A DNA stretch of 20,277 nucleotides from a virus. Numbering within the stretch: the first letter of the stretch is position 1; every line of letters starts with the position of its first letter. Location: the IMG/VR virus record IMGVR_UViG_3300046463_000268, positions 1 through 20,277 of that record; one strand, 5' to 3'. Positions 1 through 8,291 of the stretch are shown piece after piece. The translations under genes and the position numbers were made by a program. The notes beneath the pieces were generated by a model that was not told where the DNA came from, did no database searches, and saw only the letters and a program-made list of their open reading frames with translations.

Positions 1-1418
1 AAGTTGATCGTGGACCCCGCGGGGGAGTACACAGCCGTCCTCATGATGACCGATGTGGCCACGGAGGAACGGAGGTACACGGAGGCCGTGACGTAGTCCC
101 CGGCGAGGCCGTTCATGAACGCCCTCACGGAGGAGCCCAGCGCGGACCAGCCGGAGGACGCGGTCGTCTTGGCCGTGCTGACGGTCTGCCGGGCGTAGGT
201 GGTCAGGCCCGGGATAGGCCCGTCGCTGGCGCCGGTGACGAACGAGACGGCGCCCGCCTCCGTGGTGCCCAGCGTGTAGGCCGCGAACCCGGTGGTAGCG
301 GTCACGGCCTCCGGGTTGCCCGCCCAGTTCGTGCGGAGGAACGCCGGGTAGTCCCCGTCGAAATAAGTCCCGACTGTGCTGGCCTGTTCCACGAGCATCT
401 GGGTGGCGTCCAGCGTGGCCGCCGCGGGGAGAATCTGGGTTCCGTCCATGACGGCGTAGACCTGTACCCGGTCGTAACTGCCCGTCGCGGTCGCGGTGGC
501 GGAGAGCTGGGTCCATGTGTTCGCGGCGAGGGTCACGGCGGTCCCGACGCCGGTCACGACGCCCGTTCCGCCCAGACTCAAATAGACCTGTACGTGCATG
601 GTGACGGCCGCGGACGCCCGGACCCATACCGAGCCGGTCCACGGGTCGCCCGTGATGCCGCTGACGGTTTCGTTGCGGTAAAAGCCGGAGTTGCCGCCGG
701 TCTTTGCCGTCCCCACCGTGGCCGTAATCATGCCGGGGAGCTTGTTCGGCCCGGTGGCGTTGCTGTTCGTGATGGTGGAGGATTCCCCGGTGCCGGAGAC
801 GTAAGACCAGCCCGTCGTCGCGGATACCGCGCGCGGGTTCTCCACATAGTTCCGGCGGAGTTCGTTCGTGCTGGTCGACGCTTCGCAGGAGGGGTTGGTG
901 GCGAGGTTTGTGTTTGTGGCTGCGGGCTGCTCGATCATTCCAGCTTCGCTGTCGAGCTTGTCACTGATCGCCCAGTTTGAGCCGCCCGTTGTCGCGAATG
1001 CCGTGATGACCGCGTTTGTGACGGCCGCTCCTGAGATTCCTTCCGCAAGGAGCCTCGTCCATGTGTTTGCCGCAACCGCAACGGAGGCGCCAGTGATCGT
1101 GTTGACGATGGTGTTCGAGGCGTTCCGGAAGTCGATCTTGAGCGCAAGTGTCTGTGCCTTCGACGGCCGCACCCAAAGCTGCCCAGCGATTAGAACGGAC
1201 GCCGGGATGCCCGTCTGGGTGTAGCTGATTCCGCCGCTGACGGCCGTCGTCGCTACCGACCATGTGACCCGGTTATAGGTGTTGCCGGTGTGGCTTGTGC
1301 CGCCCACGTTCGTGAGCGCCGCCGTGCCGCCCGTGCCGGCCACCGCCGCCCAGCCGGTGGTGCTCGTGGCCTCCGGGTTAGTCCAGAGGTTCGTCCTCGG
1401 AGATGTCGGTAGCGCCAT
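1..1418 (-). CDS. Minor tail protein with tandem carbohydrate-binding-like modules (3' end outside window)
   Basis: The reading frame is open from the ATG at 1418 to the window edge (472 codons, no stop), so the C-terminus is missing. The ATG directly follows the tape measure stop, which fits a tail-tip or minor tail protein. The protein consists of modules of about 160-175 residues, each opening with a short N-x-x-x-NP signature: NLWTNPEA at residue 10, NLATNPSCEA at 171, NYVENPRA at 190 and NWAGNPEA at 364. Each then continues into beta-rich Thr/Ala/Gly sequence with conserved W residues (AANTWT, SVWVR) and closes with a segment like MLVEQ..TVGTYFDGD. This pattern resembles CBM4/9-type beta-sandwich domains of phage minor tail proteins, which may bind cell-wall glycans. 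The family assignment is from pattern recognition, and sugar binding is an inference. Confidence 0.75.
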   Translation of the reverse strand, partial: MALPTSPRTNLWTNPEATSTTGWAAVAGTGGTAALTNVGGTSHTGNTYNRVTWSVATTAVSGGISYTQTGIPASVLIAGQLWVRPSKAQTLALKIDFRNASNTIVNTITGASVAVAANTWTRLLAEGISGAAVTNAVITAFATTGGSNWAISDKLDSEAGMIEQPAATNTNLATNPSCEASTSTNELRRNYVENPRAVSATTGWSYVSGTGESSTITNSNATGPNKLPGMITATVGTAKTGGNSGFYRNETVSGITGDPWTGSVWVRASAAVTMHVQVYLSLGGTGVVTGVGTAVTLAANTWTQLSATATATGSYDRVQVYAVMDGTQILPAAATLDATQMLVEQASTVGTYFDGDYPAFLRTNWAGNPEAVTATTGFAAYTLGTTEAGAVSFVTGASDGPIPGLTTYARQTVSTAKTTASSGWSALGSSVRAFMNGLAGDYVTASVYLRSSVATSVIMRTAVYSPAGSTIN

Positions 1419-4400
1419 TTAGAATCCGCCCTGCCTTACGCCCGCGCTGTTACGCAGCGAACGGTTGATGGTGGCGTGAGTCCCCGCCACAACGTCTTTG
1501 ATCTTTGCCTCGAGCCTACCGCCCAGTTCCGGGATCTCCAGCACGATTGTCGTACCCTCGAGTCCCGTCTGCCCCGGCCCAATAACGCGCTCCGGTGCCC
1601 CGGTGTTGTTCTGAATGAGGCTCGTGCCCGTCGGCAGGTACCCGCCCCGGTCGTACAGCTTCGGCGTGATGCCGCCCATTGCGTAGCCGCCGGCCTGGTT
1701 GTAGGCGCCCGCGAGGGAACCGTACCGGCCGATTGCGTATTTCATCGACGCGAGGATGTTGCTCATGGGGTCGTAAATGTTCGTGTTGTAGCCCGGCATG
1801 GCGTTCGCCCGGAACGTCGGGTCGATGACCTGCATGAGGCCCTTCGACGGGATCCCGGCGAGCGCGTTGCTGTCCCAGTTGTTAATCGCGTTGGGGTTGC
1901 CCCCAGACTCCTGGTTCATGCGCCGCAGTGTCGTCCCGAGAAGGTTCGACGGCTGCCCCATCATGGAGAGAGCCTGGCTGACGAGCCCTGCCCACTGCTG
2001 CACGCCCGCCCCAGCGGTCCCCGCGTCCACGGGTGTGCCGGCGGGGCCTGCGTGCTGCGTGAGGCCCTGTACGAGCTGCGTAGCCTTGTCCCCGAGCGAG
2101 CCAATGATCTTCATGGGGAACTGGGCAATCATCTGCCCAAAGTTCCCTCCGCCGGTCCCGCCGAGCATCTGCTGCACCGGTCCCTTGATGAGGTCCGTGA
2201 TGCCGCCGAGCGGGTTGCTCATGAAGTTGCCGACGTTCTTTGCCGTGTCCGACAGGAAGCCTGCAATGCCGCCGTCCGCGAAACCCATCATCTGCCGGAT
2301 GCCGGAGCTGTTGCCGCTCCTCGCCATTGCGTTCATGGCGTGGACCTTTTCGGCGCCGATGGCCTGCGTCCACTCCGGCCTCATGATGGCCTCACCGCCG
2401 GAGACCGCGATCACCTGGTTATCGACTCCCGGGCTGTACCCTGGCATGATGCCGCCCGTAGCGAATCCTGCCTTGACGTCCGGGAGTTTCATGTCCAGCC
2501 CAACCGAGCTGGCGATCTGGTTCCAGACCTTCTCGATTCCGTTGGTGTAGACGTTATCGACAATGAACCGGACCGGCGCCGCTGCGGCTTCCTTGATCTT
2601 GTTCCATGCCTTGCTGATGAAATCGCCGGTCGCGTCGAACGCCTTCCCGATGCCGTCAATCCCGTCGCTGAGCGGCTTGAAAACGTTGTCCCGGACCCAG
2701 CTCCATGCGCTGTCTGCTGCTGCCCGGATGTTCTCCCATGCGGGCTTGATGAAGTTCTCGTAGACCCACTTGAAGAGGGCGCCGAGCGCGTTCATGTCGT
2801 AGTTGATCGTGTTTATGACCTGGGCCTTCACCCAGTTCCATGCAATCTCAGCCGCGCTGCGGATGGCCTCCCATACGGTGCCGATCAGGTTGCCCACCCA
2901 TTTGAACACTGCCCCGATGGCGTCAAGATCCATTTTTATGGTGTTGATGACCTGGGCCTTGACCCAGTTCCACGCGATCTCGGCGGCGCTGCGGATGTTC
3001 TCCCATGCCGGCTTGATGTAGTTTTCGTACACCATTTTCATGAACTGGCCGACGGCATTGATGCCGTCGCTCATGGGTTTGAACACGCTGTCTCGGATCC
3101 AGTTCCACGCGGCTCCTGCGGCTTTCTGGATCCACTCCCAAGCCGGCTTGATTGCGTTGTCATAGACCCACTGGAACTCGCGGCCCATCTCCTTGAGCGC
3201 GTTCCCGATTGGCGTGAAGACGACCACGTTCAGGAAGTCGCCCACCATCTTGGCGCCCTTCATCATGTTGTCCCACGCGGGCTTGATCGCGTTCTCCCAC
3301 ATCCACTTCCCTGCTGCTGCGAGGAGGTTGAATGCGATGACGATCGGCGCCACAACGAGCGTCCCGATCACGGTCGCCATGAACTTGCCGGCGAGAACAA
3401 TTCCGTCGAAGATCGGCTTGAGGATGGTGTCGTAGAGCCACTTGGCTCCGTCCGAGACTATCTTCCAGCCGGCCGCCAGAACGTCCCCTACAGACTTGCC
3501 AAAGTCGGAAAACATGCCGACCGTGTTGTTGATGAAGTCGGAGAACATGCCGACCGTGTGGTTCACAAAGTCCGCGAACATGCCGACCGTGTTCGTCACG
3601 AAATCGTGGAACATGCCGTACGTGTTGGTCCCGAAATCCTTGAACATCCCGACCGAGGTCTGGAAAAACGAGACGACGTTTTGCCATGCCCCGATAAGCC
3701 ACGGGACGGCCGTGTTTACGATCCAGTCGACCACGTTCCCGACGGCCTCCTGGATCCATTTGAACGCCGCGTCGACGCCGTCCTTGAACCAGCCAACATT
3801 GTTGTATGCCCACACCAGGCCGGCGACAAGGGCTGCGAGCGCCATCACCACCACGCCTAACGGGTTTGCGTCCATGGCTGCGCTCAGGGACCAGAACTCT
3901 GCCGTGAGCATCTTCGTTGCCAGGGTGCTAATTGCCGATGTCGCGGCCCATGTTTTGCTGATGACAACCCACGCCGTGAAGCCTCCGACCAGGGCGAGGA
4001 TCCCGATGCCCAGCGCCTCCGCCGCACCCTTGTTCTCCCGGAACCAGTTCACCAGTTCCATAATCCCGTTCATGGTGTCTTTCATGGCTGGGGCGAGTGC
4101 CGTGCCAAGGGTAATCATGAGCGCCTCAAACTGCTGCTTGAGGCGTGCCGTGGTCGCGGCGAGGGTCTCCTGGGTGGCTGCGTTCGTAGAGATGTCCGAG
4201 CCCGACTGCTTGGCTGCCTGTGACATCTCCTCTGTCTTGTCCGTGAATGTCTTCATGTTCTCGCCGCCGAGCATGAGGGCCGTGTTCATGCCCGTAGCCC
4301 CGCCCATGATGTTCTTGAGCGCTGCTGCCGCGGTCTGCGCCTCGGGCCCGCCGTGCTTGATCTGGTCGTTGTAGCCGGCCACGGTCTGCGCGAGCGACAT

Positions 4401-5912
4401 GAACTGCTTGCCCTGCGCGTCGCCCTCCGCCCCGAGCCCCTTGATCTCCGTACTGAAAGCCTTCGCTGACACGTTCCCGTCGAGGAATCCTTGCGCCGCG
4501 GCCCGGAGCGTCGGGGACATCTGGTTCATCATCGTGTGCAGGTCCGCTGCCCCGGTGGCGCTCTTCTTCATCACATCGACCATGACGAGACCGTTCGGCC
4601 CGAGGTGGGATGCGATGGCGTCCGTGACGAGCTGGATTGTCCCGGTGAGGCCTCGTGTGCCAAGGTTCGCCGCGACGTCCTGCGAGTTGATGCCGAGCTG
4701 CTGCATCGCGCTCACGGCGACGTTGTTCGGTGCCTGCAGGGCCCGAATCGTGTTCGCGAGCTCCTGGGTTGATTCGGCCGCGCTCGTGCCGTGCTGCGTG
4801 AGTGTGGCGATCGCCCCGCCGACCTGCTCGAAACTGATCCCGGCCGCCGACGCGACAGGGAGGACCGTGGACAGGCTGCCCGCGTATTCCTGCATGGTGG
4901 TCTTGGCGGCGCCGGCGCCGGCGACGAGCTCGTTCGTCGTCGCTACTGCCTTGTCGCTCGTCAGGTGGTAGGACATCATGATCGACGTGAGGGCATTGGT
5001 CATCGTGCCCATGTCCACGTTTTCGGCTGCGGCGCCCTCGGCTGCCGCCTTGAGGACGTTCAGCCCGTCGGCGCCCCGGAACGTCGCCTTCTCCACCGTG
5101 TACATGCCCTCGGAGAGCTGCTCGGCGCTGACGCCCGTAGCCTGGGCAACATTGAGGATCCCGTCCCGTACCCGGTTCAGGTTGTCCTGGGATTCGCCGC
5201 CGGCCGTGACAAGGAGCTCCGTGCTCTTCTCGAACTTGCCCGCCATCTCCAGCGATGCCCCGCCCACGACAGCGAGCGCCGCCACTGAGCCGGCCGCCAT
5301 CTTGGCCGCACCGGCGCTGGCCGCCATGTCTGCCGCGTTCCGCTTCCCTGCCGCTGCTTCTGCTGCTGCCGCACCCTTGGCGAGCGCCACCTCCTGCAGC
5401 TTCACCGATTCGGCTACCTGCGCTGCTTCCGCGAGTGCCGCGTCCCCTGCCTTCGCAAACGCCGTGGCCTGCTGCTCCGCCGCCAGCTTGGCCGCGTTCG
5501 ATGCCCTGGCGGCGGCCGTGACTGCCTGGTCTGCTGCGGCGATGTCCGCCGCTGCCCCGGACTCCGCCGCGCGGGCTGTGGCGTCCGCTGCCGCCGTCGC
5601 CGCGGCTGCTGCCTTGGCTTGTGCGGCTTCCGTTTTGTCCGCGGCTACCTGTGCCTGCGCCGCGGCGGTCTGAGCTGCCTGGCGGGTCTTCTCCACCGCA
5701 GCAATGCTCTTGTCCGCCGCGGCCTGCGCCGCCTCCGCCTGTTTGGCCGCTGCGTCCGCCATGGCCTTACTGCCCATGCCGACCGACTCAGTCGTCCGCT
5801 CGTACTGTTCCTTGAATTTCTGTGCAGCCTCCGAGCCCGCCCCGAAGCTCGAAACCATGGAGCCGGCGTTGCCCGTGAGCATCGCCACGACGTTTACGAC
5901 TGCACCACTCAA
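1419..5912 (-). CDS. Tape measure protein with lytic transglycosylase domain
   Basis: This 1497-residue protein sets tail length and probably helps penetrate the cell wall. Seen in the sequence: an Ala-rich coiled coil at about residues 50-215; a TP901-type tape measure core at about 225-450; hydrophobic, potentially membrane-spanning segments near 633-652 and 685-703; five 11-residue repeats at 753-807; 44-45-residue Trp-rich repeats at about 876-1110; and a C-terminal lytic transglycosylase-like domain at about 1310-1420. The candidate catalytic Glu is E1335 in the motif QESGGNP, followed by SKGLMQV and a Y-x-x-GGYAMGG stretch. The TTG start is chosen because AGAGGAG lies 5 bases upstream, and because it is 13 bases past the stop of the frameshifted chaperone, a standard arrangement. 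It is the largest gene here and its role is secure. Peptidoglycan cleavage is inferred from the motif. Confidence 0.95.
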   Translation of the reverse strand: MSGAVVNVVAMLTGNAGSMVSSFGAGSEAAQKFKEQYERTTESVGMGSKAMADAAAKQAEAAQAAADKSIAAVEKTRQAAQTAAAQAQVAADKTEAAQAKAAAAATAAADATARAAESGAAADIAAADQAVTAAARASNAAKLAAEQQATAFAKAGDAALAEAAQVAESVKLQEVALAKGAAAAEAAAGKRNAADMAASAGAAKMAAGSVAALAVVGGASLEMAGKFEKSTELLVTAGGESQDNLNRVRDGILNVAQATGVSAEQLSEGMYTVEKATFRGADGLNVLKAAAEGAAAENVDMGTMTNALTSIMMSYHLTSDKAVATTNELVAGAGAAKTTMQEYAGSLSTVLPVASAAGISFEQVGGAIATLTQHGTSAAESTQELANTIRALQAPNNVAVSAMQQLGINSQDVAANLGTRGLTGTIQLVTDAIASHLGPNGLVMVDVMKKSATGAADLHTMMNQMSPTLRAAAQGFLDGNVSAKAFSTEIKGLGAEGDAQGKQFMSLAQTVAGYNDQIKHGGPEAQTAAAALKNIMGGATGMNTALMLGGENMKTFTDKTEEMSQAAKQSGSDISTNAATQETLAATTARLKQQFEALMITLGTALAPAMKDTMNGIMELVNWFRENKGAAEALGIGILALVGGFTAWVVISKTWAATSAISTLATKMLTAEFWSLSAAMDANPLGVVVMALAALVAGLVWAYNNVGWFKDGVDAAFKWIQEAVGNVVDWIVNTAVPWLIGAWQNVVSFFQTSVGMFKDFGTNTYGMFHDFVTNTVGMFADFVNHTVGMFSDFINNTVGMFSDFGKSVGDVLAAGWKIVSDGAKWLYDTILKPIFDGIVLAGKFMATVIGTLVVAPIVIAFNLLAAAGKWMWENAIKPAWDNMMKGAKMVGDFLNVVVFTPIGNALKEMGREFQWVYDNAIKPAWEWIQKAAGAAWNWIRDSVFKPMSDGINAVGQFMKMVYENYIKPAWENIRSAAEIAWNWVKAQVINTIKMDLDAIGAVFKWVGNLIGTVWEAIRSAAEIAWNWVKAQVINTINYDMNALGALFKWVYENFIKPAWENIRAAADSAWSWVRDNVFKPLSDGIDGIGKAFDATGDFISKAWNKIKEAAAAPVRFIVDNVYTNGIEKVWNQIASSVGLDMKLPDVKAGFATGGIMPGYSPGVDNQVIAVSGGEAIMRPEWTQAIGAEKVHAMNAMARSGNSSGIRQMMGFADGGIAGFLSDTAKNVGNFMSNPLGGITDLIKGPVQQMLGGTGGGNFGQMIAQFPMKIIGSLGDKATQLVQGLTQHAGPAGTPVDAGTAGAGVQQWAGLVSQALSMMGQPSNLLGTTLRRMNQESGGNPNAINNWDSNALAGIPSKGLMQVIDPTFRANAMPGYNTNIYDPMSNILASMKYAIGRYGSLAGAYNQAGGYAMGGITPKLYDRGGYLPTGTSLIQNNTGAPERVIGPGQTGLEGTTIVLEIPELGGRLEAKIKDVVAGTHATINRSLRNSAGVRQGGF
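2583..3287 (-). repeat. Five-plus Trp-rich 44-45-residue repeats inside the tape measure gene
   Basis: Units start at residues 876, 921, 966, 1010, 1055 and 1099 of the tape measure protein, mostly with IKPAW. The period is 44-45 codons (132-135 bp). Units 3 and 4 are almost identical in DNA (2812-2870 against 2945-3005), which points to recent duplication. Trp and Phe recur at fixed positions. Such repeats are common in tape measure proteins and change tail length by whole units. Confidence 0.85.
3492..3656 (-). repeat. Five 33-bp tandem repeats (11 residues each) in the tape measure gene
   Basis: The core AACATGCC (or AACATCCC) recurs on the plus strand at exact 33-bp intervals: 3511, 3544, 3577, 3610 and 3643. 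Each unit encodes the pattern [ST]-[VY]-G-M-F-x-D-F-x-x-x (residues 753-807). Eleven-residue periodicity fits an extended helical rod, as known for other tape measure proteins. Confidence 0.9.
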
Positions 5913-5925
5913 GGTGTCTCCTCTG

Positions 5926-6641
5926 TTATTGCGCGTTGCGCTGTTCCGCCTCGTGCGGCTCGATGACCGTGATGAGCTGTGACCATTGCATGAACTCGTA
6001 CCCGCTCATTGGGTCCCGGCCGGGCCCTCCATGAAGGAGCTCATGGAGGGTCCTGCCGGTGCGTTCCGCGATTATGAATTGGAGCCGGAGGTCCCCGGAA
6101 GTGAGGATTTTTTTGCTTCCTCGTCCTCCATGGCCTTGCCCATGCCCGAGAGTTTCATGGCTGCGGTACCGATCTTGTCAGCCGGCCCGGCCGCGCGGCT
6201 GTTCACGAACTCCTCGTCGTCGTGGCTGAAAACCTTCTCGCCGGTCTCCGGGTCGAAGCTACACGCGATGATGAACTGAGACATGATGCGGGCGACGGGT
6301 GCGTTGCCCTCTTCGTCCATGATTTCGGCCATGATTTCCTGGCGCTCCCCGAGCGTCACGGACCGGACCTCGATGTCGACGCCGTCCCATTCCGGAACGT
6401 TCACGATCTCCGACTTGTACGGCCGCACCGATGCAATGCGGTCGCGGATGCTGCGCCGTACGCCCCCACCCGGGGCCTGGTAGCCGGCGGTCTCCGCCGG
6501 TACCGTGTGGGCCTGCTCCGGCACTTCCTCGGGCAGGTTGCCGTTGAAGTTGCCGCGGAAGTCGTAGGCCTCCGGGTGGTTGCCCTCGACGAAACCGTTC
6601 TCGGGCTGGTTGTGGGCGTGGTTGTTACGGTGCTCGGTCAC
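5926..6641 (-). CDS. Tail assembly chaperone, -1 frameshifted long form (gpGT-like)
   Basis: At 6114-6108 the message reads GC-A-AAA-AAA-TCC, a canonical X-XXY-YYZ slippery heptamer (all A) in the frame of the short chaperone. Slipping back one base puts the ribosome in a frame that stays open for 60 more codons, from ATC at 6108 to TAA at 5926-5928. The extension contains a plausible chaperone tail (GYEFMQWSQLITVIEPHEAE). The segments are 6641-6108 then 6108-5926, giving about 238 residues from the GTG start. The stop lies just before the ribosome binding site of the tape measure gene. Programmed -1 frameshifting here is well established for long-tailed phages; its occurrence in this phage is inferred from sequence. 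Confidence 0.85.
6025..6050 (-). other. 10-bp stem-loop in the chaperone extension
   Basis: The arms CCCTCCATGA (6025-6034) and TCATGGAGGG (6041-6050) pair perfectly around a 6-base loop. The structure begins about 57 bases after the slippery site on the mRNA, farther than the usual 5-9 bases. It may act on frameshifting or on ribosome flow into the tape measure gene, or it may be incidental to the coding sequence. Confidence 0.5.
6072..6641 (-). CDS. Tail assembly chaperone, unshifted form (gpG-like)
   Basis: This gene lies between the tail tube and tape measure genes, the conserved place of the tail assembly chaperone. The protein has a charged, Asn/His-rich N-terminus and then a conserved-looking core (RPYKSEIVNVPEWDG, VRSVTLGERQEI) typical of these chaperones, which keep tube and tape measure subunits soluble during assembly. 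I place the start at the GTG at 6641 (189 residues) because AGGAG sits 10 bases upstream of it. An in-frame ATG at 6659 would add six residues, but it has no ribosome binding site and overlaps that AGGAG itself. The gene ends with the poly-A slippery run that allows the longer product. Role confidence is high from position and frameshift; the start is less certain. Confidence 0.85.
   Translation of the reverse strand: MTEHRNNHAHNQPENGFVEGNHPEAYDFRGNFNGNLPEEVPEQAHTVPAETAGYQAPGGGVRRSIRDRIASVRPYKSEIVNVPEWDGVDIEVRSVTLGERQEIMAEIMDEEGNAPVARIMSQFIIACSFDPETGEKVFSHDDEEFVNSRAAGPADKIGTAAMKLSGMGKAMEDEEAKKSSLPGTSGSNS
6108..6114 (-). promoter_or_regulatory. -1 ribosomal slippery site A-AAA-AAA
   Basis: Seven A residues on the message are phased exactly for a -1 tandem slip (codons 183-184 counted from the ATG at 6659). 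Downstream on the mRNA there is a weak hairpin with CCGG/CCGG arms, beginning 9 bases after the heptamer. A stronger 10-bp hairpin occurs at 6025-6050. Either could modulate the slip. Confidence 0.85.
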
Positions 6642-6689
6642 GATGGACACTCTCCTCATTGGGGTTTACTGCTAGGTGGTGGGGTTGGT

Positions 6690-7115
6690 TTAGTAGACGC
6701 CGCGGGTGGTGACGCCGGTCCGCTGGCCGTCCAGCTTGAACGTCGAGATGCCGCCGACCGGGGTCGTGATCGTGTAGTTGGTCGGGATCCAGTTCAGCGA
6801 GTATTTGATCTTGCCGGTTGCGCTGCCCTGGGGCCCGTACTCCAGCTTGATATTGGCGTTGGTGCCGTTCATGATCGCATCGATGGAGGCGCTGATCGTG
6901 CCGTCCAGGACCGAGTCGAACAGGCCCGCGATGGAGACCGTGGAGTCTTCGAGGCCGGCAATGTATTCCTTGCCGACGTCCCCGAAGTGGGTCGCCTCAG
7001 CGGTCGCAACGGACCGCGGGATATCGCAGGTGTTGGTGATCGCGGAGATGTCCACGAGCGTGTTGGTGGCGTCGCCAATCTTGACTACAGCGACTTTACC
7101 GTGGGAGAAAGCCAT
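6690..7115 (-). CDS. Tail tube protein, short paralog
   Basis: This 141-residue protein looks like a TP901-1-type major tail (tube) protein and sits directly upstream of the tail assembly chaperone. It opens with MAFSHGK and carries FGDVGKEYIAGLED at residues 44-57, followed by IAGLFD. The same signature occurs in the longer neighbour at 7136-7903, so the two genes are paralogs. The ATG start has AAGGA about 9 bases upstream. Hexamers of such proteins stack to form the tail tube around the tape measure. Which of the two paralogs is the main subunit cannot be decided from sequence, although this one is the minimal form. Confidence 0.8.
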   Translation of the reverse strand: MAFSHGKVAVVKIGDATNTLVDISAITNTCDIPRSVATAEATHFGDVGKEYIAGLEDSTVSIAGLFDSVLDGTISASIDAIMNGTNANIKLEYGPQGSATGKIKYSLNWIPTNYTITTPVGGISTFKLDGQRTGVTTRGVY

Positions 7116-7135
7116 GGCTATTTTTCCTTACTTCG

Positions 7136-7903
7136 TTAGAATCGGGCGAATGCCACGACGGCGGTTATGGTTCCTGATCCGGCCACCGTGGTCACGCTCG
7201 CGCGGACGTAACGGTTGACGGTTCCTGGCGCCAGCATAGGCGCGTAGGCTGTCGGCTGCCCGAACGGGTGCGTCGCGTCGATCGCCACACCGGCCGGGAC
7301 AGTCTGCGTGATGAGGTCCACCCACACGCTGTTGTCCACGCTGTGCTGGACCTTGACCGTCGTCGCGACGGTCCTCGTGTTGGTCGTGACATGGATGTTT
7401 GCCTGACCGCCGGCGGCGCTGGTGCTGCCGGTTCCCCAGTCGACCGATGCCGAAAGGAACGTGCCCGTCGTGGTGTAGGCGGTCCGGTCGTTGAGGACCT
7501 TTCCCCAGTCGACTGCCCCGGATACCTGTGCGCTCATCTTGAGCGTGACTGCCCCGCCGACGGGTGAGGATGGGGTGACGCTCGTGTTCCAGCAGTCCGC
7601 GAGGCGTGCCTGCCGGCCGATGATGCAGCCGCCGTCCGGGCAGTACGTCGCCGGGTACGTGGCCGTTGCGCTCGAGCTGAGCGCCCAGAGCCGGTCATCG
7701 ATCTGGCCTACGTCACCGTCGAAGAATCCTGATGCGTTCAGGACCGCGTCCTCGAGCCCGGCAATGTATGCCTTGCCCGTCGCCCCGAACGCCGTGACGT
7801 CCGCGGTGCCGATGGTCCTGGGGCTGTCCGCGCTGTTGAAGTACGGGGATGCGTCGAGGGAATCGAGGAAGAGCGCTGTCGCTTTACCGTGGCGGAATGC
7901 CAT
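7136..7903 (-). CDS. Tail tube protein, long paralog with extra C-terminal beta domain
   Basis: The first 150 or so of 255 residues resemble the downstream tube protein: MAFRHGK at the start, then FGATGKAYIAGLED at residues 39-52 and ASGFFDG. The last 100 residues form an added beta-rich domain with the pattern VQHSVDNSVWVDL at about 185-197 and RYVRASV near 231. That pattern recurs in the large protein at the right edge of the window. The ATG overlaps the stop of the preceding gene by one base (TAATG), and the gap to the short paralog is 20 bases. Tube proteins with extra surface domains are known (for example SPP1 gp17.1*), usually decorating the tail exterior. This may be the main tube subunit or a decorated minor one. 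Confidence 0.75.
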   Translation of the reverse strand: MAFRHGKATALFLDSLDASPYFNSADSPRTIGTADVTAFGATGKAYIAGLEDAVLNASGFFDGDVGQIDDRLWALSSSATATYPATYCPDGGCIIGRQARLADCWNTSVTPSSPVGGAVTLKMSAQVSGAVDWGKVLNDRTAYTTTGTFLSASVDWGTGSTSAAGGQANIHVTTNTRTVATTVKVQHSVDNSVWVDLITQTVPAGVAIDATHPFGQPTAYAPMLAPGTVNRYVRASVTTVAGSGTITAVVAFARF

Positions 7904-8259
7904 TACTCAGCCACCGCCTGGGGCTCTTCTGCGGGTGCCGGGGCTTCCGGTGCGGGCGCGGGCTCGGCCGGCGCTTCTGCGGGCTCCTCCGGGGCTGCTG
8001 CGGGCTCGGCCGGGGCCTCTTCCGCCGGGGCCTGCTCCGCCGGGGCCTGCTCCGGCTGGGCGGGCTCCTCCGGTGCGGGGTTGCTCTCCGGTGCGGCCGG
8101 TGCGTCCACGGGCGCACCGGAAGCCTTCTCGATCACGCCCGCTGCCAGTAGCTTGCTCGTCGCGAAGTCGGGCAGGTCGCTCACAATGTCGCCCACCTCG
8201 GCCCGCTTGTCGTCCGGTGGGTAGTTGATCCCCACCAGCACGCGGTATGTATCGCCCAC
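7903..8259 (-). CDS. Hypothetical Pro/Ala/Glu-rich protein, first gene of the tail operon
   Basis: This 118-residue protein has two parts. Residues 1-46 form a small folded-looking domain (YRVLVGINYPPDDKRAEVGD, then DLPDFATSKLLAAGVIEK) of a kind often seen in short phage proteins near capsid and tail genes. From about residue 50 to the end it is an acidic low-complexity tail of repeated A-P-A-E-E-type units with no predicted fold. The GTG start has AAGGG 7 bases upstream. It is the first gene after the regulatory module at 8292-8384 and is translationally coupled to the long tube protein. It is probably a virion or assembly protein; the function is unknown. Confidence 0.6.
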   Translation of the reverse strand: MGDTYRVLVGINYPPDDKRAEVGDIVSDLPDFATSKLLAAGVIEKASGAPVDAPAAPESNPAPEEPAQPEQAPAEQAPAEEAPAEPAAAPEEPAEAPAEPAPAPEAPAPAEEPQAVAE

Positions 8260-8291
8260 GGCTCCGCCCTTCTGTCGTTACTGTCCCTTGG

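Noticed and set aside
1476-3860. A 794-codon plus-strand open frame
   Set aside because: It is antisense to the tape measure gene. Its protein is rich in R, H, D, V and P with no domain, and it is a codon-bias shadow of the GC-rich gene below.
6222-7139. A 305-codon plus-strand open frame
   Set aside because: It runs antisense across both the chaperone and the short tube gene and ignores their boundary. It is an artefact of GC-rich coding on the other strand.
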